Below are positions 6,428 to 15,456 of a stretch of DNA of 31,963 bases, one piece after another. How positions within the stretch are numbered: the stretch's first letter is position 1; each line of letters begins with the position of its first letter. The stretch covers positions 1-31,963 of the forward strand of contig NZXU01000048.1 of NCBI GenBank assembly GCA_002698425.1, written 5' to 3'. The notes under the pieces were generated by a model, which was given only the letters and a program-made list of their open reading frames with translations, did not search any database and was not told the origin of the DNA. The stretch is from Ahrensia sp. Lineage in GTDB: Bacteria > Pseudomonadota > Alphaproteobacteria > Rhizobiales > Rhizobiaceae. Made by a program: the position numbers and the translations under genes.

Positions 6428-8031
6428 TGCATTCGGGGCGCGAGGCAATAATGGCAAAAAACGGCGCCTCGCAAACCGTGTCCACGCCGGCGGCCATCCG
6501 GCTCGCCGGCGTGAGCAAGCATTTCGGCCCGGTCAAGGCGAACCGCTCCATCGACCTCACGGTCCGCCAGGGTTCGATCCACGGCCTGCTCGGCGAGAAC
6601 GGCGCCGGCAAGTCGACCCTGATGAAGATCCTGTTCGGCATGATCCGCCCCGATGCCGGGCGCATCGAGATCGCCGGAAAGGACGTCAATCTGCGCTCCT
6701 CGGCCGACGCGCTGGCGCATGGGATCGGCATGGTGCAGCAGCATTTCAGCCTGATCGGCAAGCTGACCGTCGCGGAAAACCTCGTTCTCGGCCGCGCCAC
6801 GTCGGGCTTTGCGGCGCGCTGGGTCAAATCCCTCGATCTGGAATCGGCGAGCCGCCGCGCCATGGAGCTTTCCGAACGGCTCGGCTTCGGCGTCGACCCG
6901 TCGGCGCGCTGCGAGACACTGTCCGTAGGTGCGCGCCAGAAGGTGGAAATCCTGAAGGCCCTGTGGGGCGGCGCGACGACGCTGGTCCTCGACGAGCCGA
7001 CCGCCGCCCTGTCGCCGCCGGACGCGGAGGAACTCTACGCCCTGTTGCAGAACCTTCAGCGAGACGGCACGACCATCGTGCTGATCAGCCACAAGATGCC
7101 GGAAATCATGCGGCTTTGCGACCGCGTGACCGTGCTGCGGGACGGCGCGGTCGCCGGCGAGGCCGAGATCCCGAGGGCTTTCGATGATCCGGCGGACCGC
7201 CATGCGCTGGAAGCACGGCTCGTCCGGCTGATGATCGGCCGCAACCGGCCGGAAGTGCCCTCGCGGTCGAGCCATATCTGGCCGACGGTTCTGTCGGTGC
7301 GCAATCTTTCCGACGGTGAGCGCTTCGGCCCGGTCGACCTCGACGTCCATGGCGGCGAGATCCTCGCCGTGGTCGGCGTCGAGGGCAACGGCCAGGCGCA
7401 ATTCGTCGATCTCCTGATCGGGCTGAAGAAGGCAACGCAGGGCGGTATCGCGCTCGACGACATCGACATCACCGGCATGACAACGCTCGAACGGTTCCAG
7501 AGCGGCATCGCCCATATCCCGGAAGACCGCCACCGCCTCGCCGTCGCCGACAGCATGAGCGTCGTCGACAATGCCTCGATCGGTTTCATCGACGGCGCCC
7601 CCTTCGCGCCGACGCCCTACTGGCTCTCCCGCAAAAGGCGCGCCCGCTTTGCCGCCGGGATCGTAAAGCGCAACAAGGTGCGCGCATCCTCCATCGAGGC
7701 GCCCGTGACGAGCCTTTCGGGCGGCAACCAGCAGAAGCTCGTCGTCGGACGCGAACTGGCGCGCGCGCCGCGCCTGATGATCGCCGCCCAGCCGACGCGC
7801 GGCCTCGATATCGGCTCGACAGCCGCTGTCCACGAGGCGCTGATCGGGCTCAGGGACCGGGGCGGCGGCGTTCTGTTGCTCAGCCTCGACCTCACCGAAG
7901 TCTTCACGATCGCCGACAGGATCGTCGTCTTCCGCCAGGGACGCATCGTAGGCGAGACCACCACGGCCAAGGCCGATATCGACCAGATCGGCCGCTGGAT
8001 GTCGGGCGTCGACCGGGAGACGCAAGCATGA
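6427..8031 (+). CDS. BMP-type importer ATPase, two-domain
   Basis: This 534-residue double ABC ATPase energises the importer from the cytoplasmic face. Domain 1 has Walker A GENGAGKST at 56-64, signature LSVGARQ at 165-171 and Walker B TLVLDEPTA at 185-193. Domain 2 keeps the signature LSGGNQQK (430-437), but its Walker A (VGVEGNGQAQF) and Walker B (LMIAAQPTRGLD) are degenerate. That asymmetry is usual for sugar and nucleoside importers of this kind. ATG 6427 overlaps the binding-protein stop (TGATG). An internal ATG at 6451, with GAGG upstream, is an alternative. It overlaps the next permease gene by 4 bases. Confidence 0.95.
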   Translation: MHSGREAIMAKNGASQTVSTPAAIRLAGVSKHFGPVKANRSIDLTVRQGSIHGLLGENGAGKSTLMKILFGMIRPDAGRIEIAGKDVNLRSSADALAHGIGMVQQHFSLIGKLTVAENLVLGRATSGFAARWVKSLDLESASRRAMELSERLGFGVDPSARCETLSVGARQKVEILKALWGGATTLVLDEPTAALSPPDAEELYALLQNLQRDGTTIVLISHKMPEIMRLCDRVTVLRDGAVAGEAEIPRAFDDPADRHALEARLVRLMIGRNRPEVPSRSSHIWPTVLSVRNLSDGERFGPVDLDVHGGEILAVVGVEGNGQAQFVDLLIGLKKATQGGIALDDIDITGMTTLERFQSGIAHIPEDRHRLAVADSMSVVDNASIGFIDGAPFAPTPYWLSRKRRARFAAGIVKRNKVRASSIEAPVTSLSGGNQQKLVVGRELARAPRLMIAAQPTRGLDIGSTAAVHEALIGLRDRGGGVLLLSLDLTEVFTIADRIVVFRQGRIVGETTTAKADIDQIGRWMSGVDRETQA

Positions 8032-9293
8032 CGATGACTGCCTCCGATCCGAAAGCCGCCGGCAGCCGCCAGACGCGCATGGACCCGGTCGCCATGGCCG
8101 AGAGCTTGCGGCCGGACACAGGCGAGAGCGCGTTTGCCGCGCAGCAGATGCTGCCGCGCCTGATCGGCCATTTTCATCGCCTGTCGGGCCATCTCGGCGG
8201 TCAGGTGCTGACCTTCATGCTGACCATCGCGGCGGCGCTGATCGCTTCCGTGCCGATGATCTGGATTTCCGGCTCCGAACTGTGGCTGACGACCACCGCT
8301 CTCTTCGGCGGGGCGCTCGGCAGCGGACCGGCGATCGCCGAGACGCTGGTGCAGATGATCCCGCTGCTGATCGCCGGCCTCGCCGTCGCGGTCGCCTTTC
8401 ACGCCAGCCTGTTCAATATCGGCGTCGAAGGGCAATTGCTCTTCGGCGGACTCGTCGCCGGCATTGTCGGCGCGACGGTCGACCTGCCGCCGGCGCTGCT
8501 GATGATCGCCTGCCTCGCCGCCGGCATGGCGGGCGGCGCTCTGTTCGCGCTGATCCCGGCGTTGCTCAAGGCCTATCGCGGCGCGCATGAGGTGGTCACC
8601 ACCATCATGATGAATTTCGTCGCGCTCGCGGTCTCGGAATATGCCGTCGCGCCGACCGGCCCCTTCGTCGCCGCCGACCAGCCCTCCGCGACTGAGCGCG
8701 TGCCCACCGGGACGCAGCTGCCGATCATCTGGGAGGGCACGCGGCTCCATGCCGGATTGCTCGTCGCGCTCGGCGCTGTGGCGATCGTCCTGTGGGTCCT
8801 CTACCGGACGCCGCTCGGCTTCCGGATGCGGCTTATGGGCGCCAATCACGGCGCGGCGCGCGCAAGCGGCGTCTCCATCGAGCGGATGACCATCTTCGCG
8901 CTGCTCGCCTCCGGCGCGCTCGGCGGGCTGGCCGGCGCGGTGCAGGTGCTCGGCGTCTATGGCCGCTTCTACTCGGCCTTCTCGCCCGGCTACGGGTTCG
9001 ACGCCATCGCCGTCGCACTGCTCGGCGCGCTGTCACCCATCGGCGTCGTGGCGTCGGGCTTCTTCTTCGCCGTGCTGCATGCGGGCTCGGTGCCGCTGCA
9101 GGCGATTGCCGGGATCAGCCGCGAAATGGTCGGCGTCGTCTCCGGCCTCGTCGTCGCCTTCGTCGCCGCGCAGCCGGCAATGCTCCGCCTTCTCTCCAGC
9201 CTGAGGAAGCCGGCCATCGACGACAGCCTGGCCGAAAGCCAACCTGAACAGCAACCCGCCGAGACCAGCGCCAGGATGGAGATGCCGTCGTGA
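8028..9293 (+). CDS. BMP-type ABC permease subunit 1
   Basis: This 421-residue inner-membrane permease belongs to the BPD_transp_2 / RbsC-like family. After a hydrophilic N-terminus of about 60 residues there is a series of hydrophobic segments, for example FMLTIAAALIASVPMIWI and MIPLLIAGLAVAVAF. The family hallmark around FNIGVEGQLLFGGLVAGIVG is followed by the EAA-like cytoplasmic loop GAHEVVTTIMMNF. A hydrophilic Glu/Pro-rich tail ends the protein. ATG 8028 overlaps the ATPase stop by 4 bases, and the gene overlaps the second permease in the same way. It pairs with the 9290-10213 product to form the transmembrane channel. Confidence 0.94.
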   Translation: MTMTASDPKAAGSRQTRMDPVAMAESLRPDTGESAFAAQQMLPRLIGHFHRLSGHLGGQVLTFMLTIAAALIASVPMIWISGSELWLTTTALFGGALGSGPAIAETLVQMIPLLIAGLAVAVAFHASLFNIGVEGQLLFGGLVAGIVGATVDLPPALLMIACLAAGMAGGALFALIPALLKAYRGAHEVVTTIMMNFVALAVSEYAVAPTGPFVAADQPSATERVPTGTQLPIIWEGTRLHAGLLVALGAVAIVLWVLYRTPLGFRMRLMGANHGAARASGVSIERMTIFALLASGALGGLAGAVQVLGVYGRFYSAFSPGYGFDAIAVALLGALSPIGVVASGFFFAVLHAGSVPLQAIAGISREMVGVVSGLVVAFVAAQPAMLRLLSSLRKPAIDDSLAESQPEQQPAETSARMEMPS

Positions 9294-10213
9294 GCCACCT
9301 TCTGACGATTTCGCTGGTGATCAGCGCGCTGCATCTCGCCTTGCCGATCCTGATGCCGATGCTGGGCGGGCTGATCAGCGAACGCTCCGGCGTGATGAAT
9401 ATCGGCCTCGAAGGCATGATGCTGATCGGCGCGTTCTCCGCCGTGCTGGTCACCTATTTCACCGGCAATCCGTGGCTCGGCCTCGTCGGCGCGCTGATAT
9501 CCGGCGTGATGTCCGGCAGCGCGCTGGCGCTGATGACGGTGACGCTGCGCGGCGACCAGGTTGTCGCGTCGGCCGCCATCAACCTGATCGGGGCGGGACT
9601 GACGGCCGCGCTGATCCCGGTGATCTGGGACATCGACGGGCTGACGCCCAGCGTCGCGAAGATTCCCTCCATCCATGTCCCGTTCCTTTCGGACCTGCCA
9701 ACGGTCGGCCGCATCTTCCGCTCGCTCAGCCTGGTCGACTATGCCTGCTTCGCGCTGGTCTTCATCGTCTGGTGGGTGCTGTTCCGCACCGATGCCGGGC
9801 TGCGTCTGCGCGCCTGCGGAGAATCGGCGGAATCGGCGGATGCCGCCGGCATTCCCGTTGTGCGCACGCGCTTCTTCGCCGTCGTCATGTCCGGCGTCTT
9901 CGGGGCGCTCGGCGGCGCCTATCTGTCGATCGTGACGCTGGACATGTTCCAGGCCTCGATGACCCAGGGCCGCGGCTTCCTGGCGCTCGCCGCCATGGTC
10001 TTCGGCAAGTGGCGCGTCTGGCCGGGCGCGTTCGCCTGCATCGCCTTCGGCTTTGCCGACGCCATCGCGCTGCGCGCCCAGATCCTGTGGCGCGACATTC
10101 CGCATGAATTGCTGATCGCCCTTCCCTATGTGCTCGCGCTGCTGGCGCTGGCGACATTCGTCGGCCGCGCCTCCGGGCCGGCCGGGGTGGGCAAGCCGTT
10201 TACTCGGGCGTGA
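9290..10213 (+). CDS. BMP-type ABC permease subunit 2
   Basis: This is the 307-residue partner permease of the same family, almost entirely hydrophobic. The segment SERSGVMNIGLEGMMLIGAF is the diagnostic N-terminal motif of the second BMP permease, followed by LRGDQVVASAAINLIG. Translation starts at GTG 9290, embedded in GTGA at the end of the preceding gene, so the two permeases are translationally coupled. Together with the binding protein and ATPase this completes a four-gene importer with no missing part. Confidence 0.94.
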   Translation: MSHLLTISLVISALHLALPILMPMLGGLISERSGVMNIGLEGMMLIGAFSAVLVTYFTGNPWLGLVGALISGVMSGSALALMTVTLRGDQVVASAAINLIGAGLTAALIPVIWDIDGLTPSVAKIPSIHVPFLSDLPTVGRIFRSLSLVDYACFALVFIVWWVLFRTDAGLRLRACGESAESADAAGIPVVRTRFFAVVMSGVFGALGGAYLSIVTLDMFQASMTQGRGFLALAAMVFGKWRVWPGAFACIAFGFADAIALRAQILWRDIPHELLIALPYVLALLALATFVGRASGPAGVGKPFTRA

Positions 10214-10261
10214 CATGATCGCGCCCGACACACAGACCGCCAGAGAGGACAGGAGCATGCC

Positions 10262-11320
10262 ATGCTTGTGAGCGAAGTCCCCGCCTTCAAGGAATACTGG
10301 TACCCGGTGGCTTATTCCGCCGATATCGCGGACAATCCGCGCGCGGTGCGCCTGCTCGGCGACAATTACGTGGTCTGGCGCGGCGCCGACGGCACGCTCG
10401 GCTGCGCCGTCGACGAATGCCCGCACCGGGCCGCCCGCCTGTCGCAGGGCTGGCTCGAGGACGGCAACATCGTCTGCCCCTATCACGGCTGGGCCTTCAA
10501 CACGGCGGGGGCCTGCACGCGCATTCCGCAGCAGGATGACGACATGCCGATCCCGCCGCGGGCGCGGACGATCAATATCCTCGTCGCCGAACGCTACGGG
10601 CTGGTCTGGATCTGCGCCGGCATGCCGCGCGCCGACATTCCGGACCTGCCGGAGGCCGAGGATCCGTCCTTCACCGTGCTGCACGAATTAATGGAAGTCT
10701 GGACCACCTCGGCGCCGCGCGTCATCGACAATGCGCTCGACCTCGCCCATGTCGCCTGGACCCATCGCAACACGATCGGCGACACGTCGGCCTCGCAATT
10801 CCTCTCCTACGAGATCAATCGCGAGGGCCACAAGCTGACCTCCCGCGTCAGCTACAAGGCGCGGCTGACCGAGGCGCTGAAGGCCAATACCGGGCTCACC
10901 GGCGAAGGCTTCACGGTCCGCTTCACCAACAACGAGCTGGTGCAGCCCTTCGTCTACAAGGACGTGATGGAATATGAGAACGGCCTGCGCCACGTGCTGT
11001 TCAAGACAGCGACGCCGGTCGACGACACGCATACGCTGTTCTGCCAGTTCATCGCGCGCAATGACGATCCCGACGAAAAGAAGCAGGCCGGCATCATCGC
11101 CCTCGACCGGCAGATCCAGAGCGAGGACCGCGAGCTTCTCAACAATATCCGGCCGGAGTTCCCGCTCGACACGCGCACAGAGATGCATACCCGCTCCGAC
11201 CGGATGACGGTGGAATATCGAAAGATCCTCGCCGAACTCGCCCGCGAGAACTCCTCGGTCACGCCCGACGCCGACTGGGCGCGTCCCTTCATGAGCCGGC
11301 CGAAGCCCGAAAAGGTCTGA
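10262..11320 (+). CDS. Rieske non-heme iron oxygenase, alpha subunit
   Basis: This is a 352-residue terminal oxygenase of the VanA/LigX/NdmA-like group, which contains many O- and N-demethylases and aromatic hydroxylases. The Rieske [2Fe-2S] ligands are C53-P-H55 and C72-P-Y-H75. The mononuclear iron motif NALDLAHVAWTH gives H163 and H168, with D160 as the bridging aspartate. A consensus AGGA site precedes ATG 10262. It follows the last permease by 48 bp and is the last gene of the apparent operon. No ferredoxin or reductase gene is present in the window, so electrons must come from elsewhere. The transporter context suggests it acts on the imported compound or its base. The substrate is not determinable. 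Confidence 0.92.
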   Translation: MLVSEVPAFKEYWYPVAYSADIADNPRAVRLLGDNYVVWRGADGTLGCAVDECPHRAARLSQGWLEDGNIVCPYHGWAFNTAGACTRIPQQDDDMPIPPRARTINILVAERYGLVWICAGMPRADIPDLPEAEDPSFTVLHELMEVWTTSAPRVIDNALDLAHVAWTHRNTIGDTSASQFLSYEINREGHKLTSRVSYKARLTEALKANTGLTGEGFTVRFTNNELVQPFVYKDVMEYENGLRHVLFKTATPVDDTHTLFCQFIARNDDPDEKKQAGIIALDRQIQSEDRELLNNIRPEFPLDTRTEMHTRSDRMTVEYRKILAELARENSSVTPDADWARPFMSRPKPEKV

Positions 11321-11350
11321 GCGACCGAAACCGAGCGACTGTTCGCTCAG
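11317..11350. terminator. Stem between convergent genes
   Basis: CTGAGCGA (11317-11324) pairs with TCGCTCAG (11343-11350), and a shorter inner stem pairs GAGCG with CGCTC (11333-11337 with 11344-11348). It spans the stop codons of the convergent Rieske and GMC genes. There is no clear T-tract, so intrinsic termination is only possible. Confidence 0.35.
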
Positions 11351-12969
11351 CGATTGTCTTCGAGGATCATCGCGGCCGCCTTCTCGGCGATCATGATGGT
11401 CGGCGAATTGGTGTTGCCGGAGGTGATCGTCGGCATCACCGAGGCGTCGGCGACGCGCAGGCCGTCCAGACCGAACAGGCGCAGCCGCTCGTCGACCACC
11501 GCCATCGGGTCGCTTGCGAGCCCCATCTTCGCCGTGCCGACCGGGTGGAAGATCGTCGTGCCGACATCGCCCGCCGCCTTCGCCAGCGCCGCGTCATCGT
11601 CGCCGACATCCGGCCCCGGCAGGTACTCGACCGGATTGTAGCGTTTCAGTGCCTTGGCCGAAGCGATCCGGCGCGCAACGCGGATCGAACGCGCGGCGAT
11701 CTCCCGGTCGCGATCATGCGACAGATAGTTCGGCGCGATTTCCGGCATGGCGTCGGGGTCGGCCGAGGTGATGCGGATATGCCCCCGGCTTTCCGGCCGC
11801 AGATTGCAGACGCTTGTCGTGATCGCCGAAAAGGGGTGCAGCGGATCGCCGAACTTGTCGAGCGACAGCGGCTGGATATGGAACTCGAGGTCGGCGCGGT
11901 CGACATCGGGGCCGGACTTCGTGAAGACGCCGAGCTGTGACGGCGCCATGGTCAGCGGGCCGCGCCGGAACAGCGCATATTCGGCACCCATCCATGCGCG
12001 CTTGAAGAGATTGGCGTAGATCCGGTTCATGGTCGGCACGCCGTCGACCTTGTAGATGACGCGCAATTGCAGGTGATCCTGCAGATTGGCGCCGACGCCC
12101 TTGCGATCGGCGATGACCGGGATGCCCAGCGACCTCAGATAGTCGCCGTCGCCGATGCCCGAGCGCTGCAGCACCTGGACGGAACCGATGGAACCCGAGG
12201 CGAGGATGATCTCCTTGCGCGCCGTCGCCGAACGCCGAACGCCCTGCTGCACCCATTCGATACCGTTGGCCCGGCCGTCCGCGACCTGGAGCTTGTCGAC
12301 CGTGCAGCCGGTTTCGAGATGCAGGTTGGTGCGGCCCAGCACCGGCTTGAGAAAGCCGCGCGCCGAGGACCAGCGAACGCCCTTGCGCTGGTTAACGTGG
12401 AAATAGGCGGAGCCTTCATTGTCGCCGCGATTGAAGTCGTCGATTTTTGCGATACCGCATTCCTCGGCCGCGTCGCGGTAGCGGTCGAGAATTTCCCACT
12501 GGATGCGCGGCGGTTCGACCCGCCATTCGCCGCCTGATCCGTGGAAGGCGGTTGCGCCGAGAAAATGATCCTCGTGGCGCTTGAACACCGGCAGCACCTC
12601 GTCCCAGCCCCAGCCGTTCAACCCGAGTTGACGCCAATGATCGTAATCGCCGGCCTGTCCGCGCATATAGATCATCGCGTTGATCGCCGACGACCCGCCG
12701 ATCACCTTGCCGCGCGGATAGGAAAGCGAACGGCCGTTCAGCCCCGGTTCGGCGACCGTCTTGAAGCACCAGTCGGACCTCGGATTGCCGATGGCGAAGA
12801 GATAGCCGACGGGAATATGAAACCAGATCCAGTCATCCTTGCCGCCGGCTTCGAGCACCAGGACGCGGTTGCCCGGATCGGCGGACAACCGGTTGGCGAG
12901 CAACGACCCGGCCGAGCCCGCGCCGACGACGATGTAGTCATAGATGTTCTCGCTGCCGGCACCGTCCAC
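11347..12969 (-). CDS. GMC family oxidoreductase (choline dehydrogenase-like)
   Basis: This is a 540-residue FAD-dependent alcohol dehydrogenase of the GMC family. The dinucleotide motif GAGSAG lies at 16-21, the GMC signature region includes YPRGKVIGGSSAINAMIY, and the catalytic pair is expected at H475 (FHPVGTAKMG) and N521 (SGNTNSPT). An open frame extends 45 codons further upstream to 13104, but that part resembles no GMC N-terminus. GTG 12969 has GGGAGG correctly spaced and starts the protein close to the FAD motif, as in relatives. Many such enzymes are annotated as BetA although they oxidise other alcohols. The nearby BCCT transporter makes choline or a related alcohol possible, without proof. 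Confidence 0.9.
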   Translation of the reverse strand: MDGAGSENIYDYIVVGAGSAGSLLANRLSADPGNRVLVLEAGGKDDWIWFHIPVGYLFAIGNPRSDWCFKTVAEPGLNGRSLSYPRGKVIGGSSAINAMIYMRGQAGDYDHWRQLGLNGWGWDEVLPVFKRHEDHFLGATAFHGSGGEWRVEPPRIQWEILDRYRDAAEECGIAKIDDFNRGDNEGSAYFHVNQRKGVRWSSARGFLKPVLGRTNLHLETGCTVDKLQVADGRANGIEWVQQGVRRSATARKEIILASGSIGSVQVLQRSGIGDGDYLRSLGIPVIADRKGVGANLQDHLQLRVIYKVDGVPTMNRIYANLFKRAWMGAEYALFRRGPLTMAPSQLGVFTKSGPDVDRADLEFHIQPLSLDKFGDPLHPFSAITTSVCNLRPESRGHIRITSADPDAMPEIAPNYLSHDRDREIAARSIRVARRIASAKALKRYNPVEYLPGPDVGDDDAALAKAAGDVGTTIFHPVGTAKMGLASDPMAVVDERLRLFGLDGLRVADASVMPTITSGNTNSPTIMIAEKAAAMILEDNR

Positions 12970-13307
12970 GACGCCCTCCCAAGGCTTCCTTTTCGTCAGA
13001 CATAGCCGCAAAGCCGGCGACGGTTCAAACCCCGCGACGGAAAGAATCGGGGGCGGATTTGTCGCTTGATCGCGGGAGTTTTGCGGGCAAGGCGCGAAGC
13101 GCAATCGGGAAACGTCCCCAAAAAGTTCCGACGGTTCGGCGGAGCCACGGTTTACACCGCCAACGCCCGCGCGTTAGCCTTCGGTCGTTGACAGAACGCC
13201 TTCCACCGCAATCGGGACAGCTATTTCACGCATTAGCCGGGAGCCTGAGCGGGGGCGCATAATACAGGCGCTGATGAACGCGCCTCAGCAATGACGGGGA
13301 GACGCCA
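12970..13307. other. Divergent intergenic region
   Basis: This is 338 bases between the leftward GMC gene and the rightward stress-protein gene. It must contain both promoters, but I could not identify convincing -35/-10 pairs. No repeat, RNA gene or plausible small gene was recognised. The open frame that extends the GMC gene into this region is probably untranslated. Confidence 0.5.
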
Positions 13308-13727
13308 ATGTACAAAAGAATAATGGTGCCCGTGGATCTCGCACACGCCGATAAACTGGCGCCGGCGCTCGATACCGCGGCAAATCTGGCAAAACTCTAC
13401 AAGGTTCCGGTCACCTATGTCGGCGTCACCGCCTCGACGCCGGGTCCGCTCGGCCACAATCCGGGCGAATACGAGGCAAAGCTGAAGGATTTTTCGGACG
13501 ATCAGGGAGTGCGCCACGGCATCGCCACCGACTGGAAAGCGGTCGTCAGCCACGATCCGGCGGTCGATCTCGACGACAAGCTGGTGGAGACGGCGCATCA
13601 GACAGGGAGCAATCTCATCGTCATGGCGACGCATATTCCCAATGTCGCCGACCATTTCTGGCCCTCGAATGGCGGCCGGCTCGCGACTCACACGGACGCG
13701 TCCGTTTTTCTCGTTCGCCCGAGCTGA
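13308..13727 (+). CDS. Universal stress protein, UspA family
   Basis: This is a 139-residue single-domain UspA-fold protein. The start MYKRIMVPVDLAHADK, with the conserved early aspartate, and the end TDASVFLVRPS are typical. The usual ATP-binding loop G-x2-G-x9-G-S/T is not clean here (HIPNVADHFWPSNGGRLA), so this member may not bind ATP. It precedes the BCCT transporter by 52 bp on the same strand; Usp genes are often linked to such transporters in alphaproteobacteria. A regulatory or stress role for transport is inference. Confidence 0.88.
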   Translation: MYKRIMVPVDLAHADKLAPALDTAANLAKLYKVPVTYVGVTASTPGPLGHNPGEYEAKLKDFSDDQGVRHGIATDWKAVVSHDPAVDLDDKLVETAHQTGSNLIVMATHIPNVADHFWPSNGGRLATHTDASVFLVRPS

Positions 13728-13779
13728 TCCGGCGAACCTCAACCACACCAAAAAGTAATTTCAGCGGGAGGATATCCCC

Positions 13780-15414
<1,635 letters not shown>

Positions 15415-15418
15415 GAAG

Positions 15419-15449
15419 AAAAAGGCCGCGGAAATCCCGCGGCCTTTTT
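15419..15449 (+). terminator. Rho-independent terminator, probably bidirectional
   Basis: GGCCGCGG (15424-15431) and CCGCGGCC (15437-15444) form a perfect 8-bp stem with loop AAATC, flanked by five A on one side and five T on the other. It sits between the convergent BCCT and ATP-grasp genes and can serve both. Confidence 0.9.
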
Positions 15450-15456
15450 GTTGCGG

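Noticed and set aside
7371..7815. Broken Walker A and Walker B motifs in the second half of the importer ATPase
   Set aside because: One degenerate ATP site is normal for two-domain ATPases of ribose- and BMP-type importers and is not a sign of decay.
6118..8025. A 635-codon open frame on the minus strand opposite the importer ATPase
   Set aside because: It is an antisense shadow caused by GC-rich codons. The plus strand carries a full, motif-bearing ABC ATPase and binding-protein end, and the minus frame is Arg/Asp/Gly-rich without any family motif.
8990..10684. A 564-codon open frame on the minus strand opposite the permeases and Rieske gene
   Set aside because: Same reason: it is antisense to two well-supported genes, with biased composition and no recognisable domain.
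12970..13104. 45-codon N-terminal extension of the GMC oxidoreductase
   Set aside because: The extension has no family similarity and lies upstream of a GTG start with an ideal GGGAGG. Relatives start close to the FAD motif.
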